Assembly (NCBI GenBank): GCA_003220195.1
Contig: QHRT01000394.1
Coordinates: forward strand, 1 to 5,887
Length of the DNA: 5,887 nucleotides
Reading direction: 5' to 3'
Source: Candidatus Rokuibacteriota bacterium
GTDB lineage: Bacteria > Methylomirabilota > Methylomirabilia > Rokubacteriales > CSP1-6
The notes under the pieces are model-generated. The model was not told where the DNA came from. It made no database searches and worked only from the letters and a program-made list of their open reading frames with translations. The translations under genes were made by a program, and so were the position numbers. This document shows positions 1-5,719 of this stretch, piece after piece (the first letter of the stretch is position 1; each line of letters begins with the position of its first letter).

Positions 1-6
1 AAAAAT

Positions 7-944
7 ATGAAACCAGGTGTCGCTAGGCTCAGCACCGTTCTCGCCCTCCTAATGCTCACCGCGCCCCTCGCCGCCGGCGCGCAGCCGGCCGGGAAGGTGT
101 ACCGCGTCGGCATCCTGGGGGACAAAGCGTCGGACTCCGACGAGACTCATATATGGCAGATCTTCCGGGCGGCTCTGCGCGAGCGCGGCTGGGACGAGGG
201 CGTGAACATTCGAATCGAGTACCGCTGGGTCGAGGGCAACGCCGCTCGGCTCCCTGAAGTCGCGGCTGACCTGGTCCGGCTCAAGCCGGACCTGATCGCA
301 ACGCGGGGCTCGTTCTTCACGGGGGCCCTGAAAGCAGCGACATCCTCGATTCCCATCGTCTTCGTCGGCCATGCAGATCCAGTAGGGACCGGCCACGTCG
401 CGAGCCTCGCCAGACCCGGCGGAAACATCACAGGGATGTCCCGGCGGCCACTCGCATCGCCGTTCTCTGGCATCCGGGCACGCCGTCCGCCGTCCCCGGG
501 CTCAAGGCGCTGGAGGAGCCGGCGCGGCTGCTCGCGCTGCAGGTGCAGCCCGTCGGAGCGCGGACCGCGGGTGAGCTGGAGGGCGCCTTCGCGGCCATGG
601 CCCGAGGCCGCGCGCAGGCCCTGCTCGTATTCAACACCCTGCCCTTGATCGCGGCGAGACAGCGTCTGGCCGAATTGGCCATCGCCCACCGACTGCCAAC
701 GATGTTCCAGGGAAGGCACTTCGTGGAGGCCGGCGGTCTGATGAGCTACTACCCGAACCGCGAGGAAGTCACCCGGCACTCGGCCGTCTACGTGGACAAG
801 ATCCTCAAGGGCGCGAAGCCGGCAGACCTTCCCGTGGAGCAAGCCTCCAAGTTCGAGTTCGTGATCAACAACCGGACGGCCAAGGCGATCGGCCTGACGA
901 TCCCACAATCGGTGCTGCAGCGCGCGGATCAGGTGATCGATTGA
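7..944 (+). pseudogene. TrpX-like substrate-binding protein, copy 1, disrupted by an internal frameshifting deletion
   Basis: Residues 1-26 form a Sec-type signal peptide (hydrophobic VLALLMLTAPLAAGAQ), followed by the family start KVYRVGILG. Then come RGWDEGVNI, RLPEVAADLVRLKPDLIA, DPVG and ARPGGNITGMS, all in frame 1 up to about 441. From about 438 the family sequence resumes in frame 3 (VPAATRIAVLWHPGTPSAV) and continues through FVEAGGLMSYY and the C-terminal module to RADQVID and TGA at 942-944. Against intact copy 6, the segment TLSPDLAVKWIEFFKAA and one neighbouring residue are missing, so about 55 bp are lost (not a multiple of three). Frame 1 then runs on to 648 as unrelated Arg/Ser/Pro-rich sequence. 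With the gap restored the protein would be about 330 aa, normal for the family. Only six bases precede the ATG, so its ribosome site is mostly outside the window. A point sequencing error cannot explain the missing residues. Confidence 0.85.
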
Positions 945-1420
945 GGGACCGCGCCAAGTCGTGGCCATGTACGTCGTTGCAGCCGCCCAACGTCCTATTC
1001 TTCGTCGCGCCGCTCGCGGTCGAGGCGCAGCGGGCGGGGAGAGTTCACCGGATAGGGTTCCTGGGGAACTCCACGGCGGCCCTCGAGGCGAATCTCGTCG
1101 GCCCGTTCCGCGCGGGCTTGCGCGAGCTGGGCTACGTCGAGGGGAAGAATATCGTCATTGAGCAGCGCCTGCCCGTGGTGCCTGGGCACCCCGAATTCGT
1201 CGAGGCGGGCGGCTTGATGTCCTTTGGGCCGAGCTACCCGGGTATGCACGGACGAGCCGCCTACTTCGTGGACAGAATCCTGAAAGGTGCGAAGCCCGCC
1301 GATCTGCCCGTGGAGCGGCCGACGAGATTCGAGCTGGTCATCAACCTGAAGGCTGCCAAAGCGCTCGGCCTGAAGATCCCGCCGTCGCTGCTGCAGCGAG
1401 CGGATAAAGTGATTGAGTAG
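941..1420 (+). pseudogene. TrpX-like substrate-binding protein, copy 2, with a large in-frame internal deletion
   Basis: The open frame encodes VLFFVAPLAVEAQ (end of a signal peptide), RVHRIGFLG and ELGYVEGKNIVIEQR. It then jumps directly to LPVVPGHPEFVEAGGLMSFG and a full C-terminal module (ILKGAKPADLPVERP, LVINLKAAKALGLKIPPS, RADKVIE, TAG). Aligned to copy 6, residues equivalent to about 66-235 are gone: roughly 170 codons, 510 bp, in frame. The product would be at most 159 aa against about 320-335. It lacks most of lobe 1, the GGNxTG segment and most of lobe 2, so it cannot form the usual two-lobe ligand cleft. The N-terminus also looks damaged. The only start in this frame is TTG at 941, giving a poor leader, while MYVVAAA at 967-987 reads in the neighbouring frame and would join VLFFVAPLA after a one-base shift near 988-991. 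The TTG overlaps the copy 1 stop. Confidence 0.8.
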
Positions 1421-1450
1421 GCCGACGGCTGCGCGACATCACGCTCCAAC

Positions 1451-1481
1451 GGCCCGGGGCTCGCGCTGCTCGCCCCCGGCC
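1451..1481 (+). repeat. GC-rich inverted repeat (hairpin) between copies 2 and 3
   Basis: The arms are GGCCCGGGGC (1451-1460) and GCCCCCGGCC (1472-1481). They pair at nine of ten positions around an 11-nt loop. No T-tract follows, so it is not a canonical intrinsic terminator. It could attenuate transcription or stabilise mRNA between copies 2 and 3, or be chance in GC-rich DNA. Confidence 0.4.
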
Positions 1482-1520
1482 GCTGAGCGTGGGCGTTCGC
1501 CGCACGGGCGGGCGGACCAC

Positions 1521-1528
1521 AGGTGGAG
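1521..1528 (+). promoter_or_regulatory. Ribosome binding site that decides the TTG start of copy 3
   Basis: AGGTGGAG lies just upstream of TTG at 1533-1535, with 4 nt between its end and the start (6 nt counted from the AGGTGG core). It is the best Shine-Dalgarno match in the window. It favours the TTG at 1533 over the upstream TTG at 1413, which would add 40 residues before the signal peptide. Confidence 0.65.
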
Positions 1529-1532
1529 TGCA

Positions 1533-2506
1533 TTGATCGCTAAGACAGGCGGCCTCATCCTAACCCTCGTCCTCCTCGCCGCTGCGCCTGGCGCCGCGGC
1601 GCAGGAAGCCAAGGTGTACCGGATCGGTTACCTGTCGAGCGCGAACCCTCGCTCCGCCGCGTTTTTCCAGGCCTTTGAGCAAAGGCTGCGCGAGCTGGGC
1701 TACATCGAGGGCCGGAACCTCGCCATCGAGTTCCGCAACGCCGAGGGACGGCTCGATCGGCTCCCCGGTCTCGCAGCCGAACTGGTCCGTCTCAACGTGA
1801 ATGTCATCGTTACCGCCACCGATCACGCGACGCGTGCCGCCAAGGAAGCGACGGCAACGATCCCCATCCTTATCGTGGGCGTCAACTTCGACCCGGTTGC
1901 GCTCAAGTTCGTGACCAGCGTGACTCGGCCGGGCACGAACGTCACCGGCCTGTTCTTTCTTCATCTCGACTTAACGGCCAAACGATTCGAGCTGTTCAAG
2001 GAGATGCTGCCGACCGTCAAACGGGTTGCCGTCTTCTCCGATCTCTTCACGGCGGACCAACTGCGGAAGGTGGAAGAGGCAAACGTGACGATTGGTCTCA
2101 AGCTCCAACCGCTGGAGCTGCGGAATCCGCAGGATCTCGAGGACGCCTTCCGGGTTATCTTGCGGTCTCACGCCGAAGCGCTCTTCGTCTTGGAGTCTGC
2201 ACTCATCTTCCGGGCGCGCAGGGACATCGCGCAGCTTGCCCTGAAACACCGGCTGCCGACGAGCTTCGCGTTCCGCGAGTACGCGGACGCTGGTGGGCTC
2301 GTCACTTACGGCGTGAACTTCGCGAACATGTTCCGCCGCGCCGCTGAATACATCGACCGAATCCTCAAAGGAACACTAACCCGGGCGATCTACCGGTCGA
2401 GCAACCAACAAGGTTCGACCTGGTGCTCAACATGAAGACCGCGAAGACGTTGGGCCTGACGATCCCACCGTCGTTGCTCCTGCGGGCGGATCAGGTAATC
2501 GAGTAG
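1533..2506 (+). pseudogene. TrpX-like substrate-binding protein, copy 3, with a C-terminal frameshift
   Basis: From TTG 1533 the protein begins with a good Sec signal peptide (MIAKTGGLILTLVLLAAA, likely cut near AAAQ at residue 24). KVYRIGYLS, ELGYIEGRN, RLPGLAAELVRLNVNVIV, TRPGTNVTG (131-139) and the lobe 2 segment through YADAGGLVTYG (250-260) follow. The frame is intact to ILKGT (277-281). A 2-nt excess relative to the other copies at about 2376-2377 then shifts it. The open frame ends at TGA 2433-2435, giving 300 aa with a 19-residue unrelated tail. The expected ending (NPGDLPVEQP, FDLVLNMKTAKTLGL, IPPSLLLRADQVIE) is perfectly readable in the next frame up to TAG 2504-2506. Restored length is 323 aa. 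The lesion looks recent, or could be an assembly error. Most of both lobes would still be made, but the C-terminal crossover helix region would be lost. Confidence 0.85.
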
Positions 2507-2528
2507 ATCGCACTGGTTGCGGGCCATA
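2507..2528. other. Short unassigned junction between the convergent blocks
   Basis: These 22 nt lie between the restored stop of copy 3 and the last recognisable codon of the minus-strand remnant. I see no hairpin with a T-tract and no family residues. This is where the two oppositely oriented blocks join. Confidence 0.4.
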
Positions 2529-2686
2529 GGTTTCCGCCAGGAGCTCGAGTGATTTCCCCGCGATGTCCTCGCCGAGGGTCAACGAAAGCCCCGTCACGTT
2601 GCCACCTGCTGTTGTGTCTCACCAGTCGCCGCCGCACGCGGGATGCCGAGCGCCAGCGAGACGACAAACGTGCGACGCCCGATCAT
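2529..2686 (-). pseudogene. Eroded remnant of a TrpX-like substrate-binding protein gene (fourth downstream member of the minus-strand block)
   Basis: On the minus strand an ATG at 2686-2684 overlaps the TGA of copy 4 as ATGA. It opens a 30-codon frame that begins MIGRRTFVVSLALGIP and contains GETQQQ, which matches a family leader (RRTFxxSLALG and AQQ at the cleavage site). The frame stops at 2594-2596. At 2606-2529, in a different frame, the minus strand reads GGNVTGLSLTLGEDIAGK followed by SLELLAET. This is the family's central GGNVTGLS to GKxLELLKE segment. About 105 codons between leader and central segment are missing, and everything after LELLAE is gone. The piece is therefore a gene start plus a central scrap, cut off by the convergent junction. 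It is too short to appear as a normal ORF. It is non-functional as a binding protein. Confidence 0.75.
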
Positions 2687-3663
2687 TCGATCACCTGGTC
2701 CGCCCGCAGAAGCAGCGACGGCGGGATCGTGATGCCGAGCGCTCGGACGGTTTTCATGTTGATCACGAGCTCGAACTTCGTGGGCCGCTCGACGGGGAGT
2801 TCCCCGGGCTTCGCGCCCTTGAGCAGCCGATCGACGTAGTGAGCGGCGCGCCGCCGTAGCTCCGTCGGGTTCGCGCTGTATGTCATGAGGCCGCCGTCCT
2901 CGACGTAGCTTCGATCCCAGTAGATTCCGGGCAGCCCGTACTTCACGGCCAGCTGCACGAGCCGCCGCCGATGAACCAGGGTCACGGGATCGGCGACGGC
3001 AATGATTCCGCCCGCACCATCGCGTTTGGCCGCGCCGAGCGCTGCATCGAAACCTTCCGGACCCGAGACCGGAATGAAGACGACCTCCACGCCGAGCGCG
3101 CGCCCGGCGTCCTCGACCTCGCGCCGAGGCTCGGAGGGCGCCCTGCGATTGCCGACGAGAGCGAATCGCATCGCCCCGGGCACCACTTCACGAAGCAGTT
3201 CGACGTACTTCTGGTAGAGCCCGGGAATGAGTGTCGTCAGCCCGGTGACATTCGCCTCGGGTCGCGCCAGGTTTGTCACGACGCCGTCCCCGACGGGGTC
3301 GTGCACGACGGTGAAGACGATCGGCATCGACGACGTCGCGCGCTTGGCGGCGAGGGTCTCGCGGTGGCCGGTGGTGACGATGACGTCCACCTTCGCCCGG
3401 ACGAGCTCGGCTGCGAGACCGGGCAAGCGTTCCACCGTCGCGTCCGCGCCGGCATACCTGAGCATGAGGTTACGGCTTTCGACGTAGTTCAGATCCCGCA
3501 GCTCCGCGATGAAGGGGTCCCACCAGCTGGACGGGCGAGGGCCGGCGGGCCCGAGCGTCAGAATGCCGATCTGGTACACGCGAGCGGCCGGCTGCGCCGC
3601 GATCCTCAGAGGCGTGAGCACAACGCTCACACCGACGGCACCGATGAACTGCCGGCGGTTCAC
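2683..3663 (-). CDS. TrpX-like ABC transporter substrate-binding protein, copy 4 (intact)
   Basis: This 326-aa periplasmic binding protein starts at GTG 3663-3661, with a weak GAGG 10 nt upstream. The leader MNRRQFIGAVGVSVVLTPL carries an RRxFI Tat-like pair before AAQ (22-24). Lobe 1 follows: VYQIGIL (29-35), LNYVESRN (58-65), RLPGLAAELVRAKVDVIV (79-96) and HDPVGDGVV (121-129). The hinge-region motif is atypical: RPEANVTG (134-141) has Glu-Ala in place of Gly-Gly. Lobe 2 includes YVEDGGLMTYS and the full C-terminal module (VDRLLKGAKPGELP, FELVINMKTVRALGI, RADQVIE). Length and frame are normal. It lies 63 nt after copy 5 and overlaps the downstream remnant by ATGA. A contiguous insert GPAGPRPSSWWDP (38-50) after the first strand sets it apart from copies 3 and 6. 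Ligand unknown; by family, a small organic or amino-acid-like solute. Confidence 0.88.
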   Translation of the reverse strand: MNRRQFIGAVGVSVVLTPLRIAAQPAARVYQIGILTLGPAGPRPSSWWDPFIAELRDLNYVESRNLMLRYAGADATVERLPGLAAELVRAKVDVIVTTGHRETLAAKRATSSMPIVFTVVHDPVGDGVVTNLARPEANVTGLTTLIPGLYQKYVELLREVVPGAMRFALVGNRRAPSEPRREVEDAGRALGVEVVFIPVSGPEGFDAALGAAKRDGAGGIIAVADPVTLVHRRRLVQLAVKYGLPGIYWDRSYVEDGGLMTYSANPTELRRRAAHYVDRLLKGAKPGELPVERPTKFELVINMKTVRALGITIPPSLLLRADQVIE

Positions 3664-3726
3664 TGCTGGCTGACCTCGTGCGGCCTCGACGGTACCCGGT
3701 CGCTCATGCGCGCCAGGACATGGCCG
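3664..3726 (-). other. Spacer between copies 5 and 4 with an 8-codon overlapping ORF
   Basis: The stop of copy 5 is part of an ATGA (3730-3727). Its ATG opens an 8-codon frame (MTAMSWRA) that ends well before the GTG of copy 4. The peptide resembles no leader of this family. It may be the trace of a lost start, or chance. No terminator is visible, so copies 5 and 4 are probably cotranscribed. Confidence 0.35.
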
Positions 3727-4737
3727 TCATTCGATGACGTGATCGGCGCGCAACAGCACCGATGGCGGAATCGTGAGGCCGAGAGCCCTCGCCGTTTTGA
3801 GATTGATCACCATGTCGAACTTCGTCGGCTGCTCGACGGGAAGGTCGGCGGGTCTGGCGCCTTTCAGGATCTTGTCCACGTACGCGGCCGCCCGCCGCCA
3901 GACGTCCGCCAGGTCGACTCCGTACGAGAGCAGTCCACCCTCGTCCATGTAGAAGTTCCTGAAGCTGTACACCGCGGGGAGCCGTTGAGCGGCGGCGCGC
4001 GCAACCACCTGTCGGGCCTCTCGATCCAGCAGGGCGCCCGCCATCACGAGCAGCGCATCCGCGTGCCACTCCCTCGCGGTCTGGAATGCGCGCTCGATGT
4101 CGTTCGCGCTCTTGACCTCCAGGGACAGGAATTTCTTCTGGAGCAGCGGTGCGGCCGCCTCGGTCTCCTGCCAGTCCGACTCACTGCCGGGGCCCCGGAG
4201 AACCGCGATGCGTGACACGCGGGGGACGATCTCGATCAGGAGCTCCAGGCGTTTCTTGTAGAGTTCAGAGCTCAGCAGGCTCATGCCGGTGAAAGCCCCG
4301 CCGGGACGCGCCAGGCTCGCGACGAATCCGGCTTTCACGGGATCAGCGCCTGACCCGGCCATGACGATCGGGATGGTGGTGCGGGCGTCCCTGAGAGCCG
4401 GCAGCGCGGGACCCGGCGCGACGATGACGTCGACCTTCAGGCCGACCAGCTCGGCGACGATCGCGGGAATGCGGGCGACGACGCCCTCGGAAGAGCGAGC
4501 CTCGGTCACGAAGTCTCGTCCGTGCACGTAGCCGAGATCGCTCAGCCCGCGCAGAAGCGCCGCCGGCGGCGTGCGATCCGCCGGTGTGGCACCGCGGCCG
4601 GGGTTGACGGCAGCCGACGTCGCGATGATGCCGATCCTCGCCACTCTTCGCGCAGGCTGGGCAGGCGCCGCACGAGGCGCGAGGACGGCGGCGATGGCAA
4701 CGGCGAGCAAGCGTCGGCGATGAATCACTGTACCCAT
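3727..4737 (-). CDS. TrpX-like ABC transporter substrate-binding protein, copy 5 (intact)
   Basis: The protein is 336 aa from ATG 4737-4735, which overlaps the TGA of copy 6 as TGATG, suggesting translational coupling. A GTG nine bases further in (4728-4726) is a possible alternative start, and a GTG three bases upstream (4740-4738) is less likely. The signal peptide is HRRRLLAVAIAAVLAPRAAPAQ (residues 6-27). Lobe 1 follows: ARIGIIA (33-39), LGYVHGRDF (68-76), RIPAIVAELVGLKVDVIV (89-106) and GADPVKAGFVASLARPGG. The usual GGNxTG motif reads GGAFTG (146-151), so the Asn is replaced by Ala. Lobe 2 carries KKRLELLIEIVPRVSRIAVL (161-180), DEGGLLSYG and an intact C-terminal module (KILKGARPADLPVEQP, FDMVINLKTARALGL, RADHVIE). 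A Gly/Pro-rich insert at about 44-60 (VNPGRGATPADRTPP) lengthens the first loop near the expected cleft. Ligand not predictable. Confidence 0.88.
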   Translation of the reverse strand: MGTVIHRRRLLAVAIAAVLAPRAAPAQPARRVARIGIIATSAAVNPGRGATPADRTPPAALLRGLSDLGYVHGRDFVTEARSSEGVVARIPAIVAELVGLKVDVIVAPGPALPALRDARTTIPIVMAGSGADPVKAGFVASLARPGGAFTGMSLLSSELYKKRLELLIEIVPRVSRIAVLRGPGSESDWQETEAAAPLLQKKFLSLEVKSANDIERAFQTAREWHADALLVMAGALLDREARQVVARAAAQRLPAVYSFRNFYMDEGGLLSYGVDLADVWRRAAAYVDKILKGARPADLPVEQPTKFDMVINLKTARALGLTIPPSVLLRADHVIE

Positions 4738-4739
4738 CA
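4735..4739 (-). promoter_or_regulatory. TGATG stop-start overlap coupling copy 6 to copy 5
   Basis: The TGA of copy 6 (4739-4737) shares one base with the ATG of copy 5 (4737-4735). No strong Shine-Dalgarno precedes this ATG, which is consistent with re-initiation by ribosomes finishing copy 6. Confidence 0.55.
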
Positions 4740-5693
4740 CCGGAGGACTTCGTCGGCGCGCAGCAGCACCAACTGCGGCACGGTCAGCCCGAGCGCCTTC
4801 GCCGTCCGCGAATTGATCACCAGCTCGAATTTCGTCGGCTGCTCGACGGGAAGATCGCCCGGCCTGGCACCTTTGACGATCCTGTCGACATAGATCGCGG
4901 CGCGCCGGAAGACGTCGCGGAGATCGGGCCCGTACGACATGAGCCCGCCGGCTTCCACGAAATCCCGGTGCTCGTACATGGCAGCGATCCGGTGCCTTTC
5001 GGCGAGCGCGACGATCTCCTGCTTCAGGGCGGCGAACATCGGCGAAGCAAGCACGACGATTCCATCACAGTGCTCCCGCGCGGCGCGTGCGAACGCGCGA
5101 TCGACCTCGTCCCCGTCACGTGCCTCCAGCGTGACGAGCTGGAGACCGAGTTGCCGCGCCGTCGCCTCCACCTGCTGTCGCTGGCGGCCCGGCGCCGTGT
5201 CGAAGAGCACCGCGACGCGCGCCAGCTTCGGCACCGCGGCCTTGAAGAACTCGATCCACTTCACGGCCAGATCCGGGCTCAGTGTGTTGAAACCGGTCAC
5301 ATTCCCACCAGGGTGCGCAAGACTCCTCACGAGCCCCGCCGCCACCAGATCCCCTGCGAAGCCCACCACGGGCAGCGTTGGCGCAGCGCGCGCGGCCGCC
5401 CGGGTGGCGGGGCCGCCGGATGTCACGACGACGTCGACGTTGGCGCGGATCAGATCTCGCGCGAGCTCGGGAAGACGTTCGTTTTTTCCCTCGGCGTATC
5501 GCTCCTCGATGACGAGGTTCCGACCCTCGACGTAGCCAAGGTCACGCAGTCCCTGGCGGAACGCGTCGATGAAGGGATGGCGTCCGGTCGAGAGCCAGCC
5601 GACGCGGATCTGGCGGCTGATTTGAGCGCGAGCGACACGGGGCCACGATCTGACGCAGGCGCCAAGACCCGCAACGAAGGCGCGGCGCTTCAT
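4737..5693 (-). CDS. TrpX-like ABC transporter substrate-binding protein, copy 6 (intact)
   Basis: This 318-aa protein starts at ATG 5693-5691, 26 nt after copy 7, with only a weak GGA close to the ATG. It is the shortest intact copy and nearest the family consensus: IRVGWLSTG (29-37), DLGYVEGRNLVIEERYAEGK (51-70), RLPELARDLIRANVDVVV (73-90), HPGGNVTGFNTLSPDLAVK (127-145), VPKLARVAVLFD (154-165), HRDFVEAGGLMSYGPD (242-257), then the C-terminal module ending RADEVLR. The leader MKRRAFVAGLGACVRSWP has the RRxF start typical of family members with Tat-like leaders. However, Arg15 and Arg19 interrupt the hydrophobic core before ARAQ (21-24), so export may be inefficient or start choice may matter. 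A 9-codon frame (5719-5690) begins on the last base of the copy 7 stop and ends by ATGA overlap with this ATG, possibly by chance. Ligand unknown. Confidence 0.88.
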   Translation of the reverse strand: MKRRAFVAGLGACVRSWPRVARAQISRQIRVGWLSTGRHPFIDAFRQGLRDLGYVEGRNLVIEERYAEGKNERLPELARDLIRANVDVVVTSGGPATRAAARAAPTLPVVGFAGDLVAAGLVRSLAHPGGNVTGFNTLSPDLAVKWIEFFKAAVPKLARVAVLFDTAPGRQRQQVEATARQLGLQLVTLEARDGDEVDRAFARAAREHCDGIVVLASPMFAALKQEIVALAERHRIAAMYEHRDFVEAGGLMSYGPDLRDVFRRAAIYVDRIVKGARPGDLPVEQPTKFELVINSRTAKALGLTVPQLVLLRADEVLR

Positions 5694-5719
5694 CGTCCGA
5701 TGGCCGGCTCGGCCCGCAT

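Larger units (their letters stand above)
1421..1532 (+). other. Intergenic spacer between copies 2 and 3
   Basis: These 112 nt separate the TAG of copy 2 from the TTG start of copy 3. The reading frame of copy 3 stays open back to 1413, but the encoded residues (Arg-, Pro- and Ser-rich) resemble no part of the family and would sit in front of a clear signal peptide. I therefore treat the stretch as non-coding. It holds a GC-rich inverted repeat (1451-1481) and the ribosome binding site of copy 3. I see no convincing -35/-10 promoter. Confidence 0.6.

Noticed and set aside
543..944. The 3' part of copy 1 as an independent 133-aa gene
   Set aside because: It begins in mid-lobe at a chance GTG with no ribosome site and is plainly the continuation of copy 1 after the deletion.
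147..968. A 273-codon minus-strand open frame opposite copy 1
   Set aside because: It is an antisense shadow. The plus strand carries family motifs along the whole length on both sides of the deletion.
1413..1532. A 40-residue N-terminal extension of copy 3
   Set aside because: The extension would precede a normal signal peptide and resembles nothing in the family. A good AGGTGGAG site supports the TTG at 1533.
2507..2682. A bidirectional terminator in the convergent gap
   Set aside because: No stem followed by a T-tract was found on either strand.
2549..2859. Plus-strand open frames of 96 and 98 codons over the convergent gap
   Set aside because: They are shadows of the end of copy 4 and of the minus-strand remnant. 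The family residues are on the minus strand.
2971..4215. A 414-codon plus-strand open frame spanning copies 4 and 5
   Set aside because: It is antisense to two well-supported family genes and crosses their spacer. Its composition is rich in Arg, His and Gly with no recognisable domain. GC3 bias keeps antisense frames open here.
5690..5719. A 9-codon leader peptide ahead of copy 6
   Set aside because: It is too short to judge, shows no run of regulatory codons and has no hairpin beside it. It may be chance, so it is mentioned only in the copy 6 entry.
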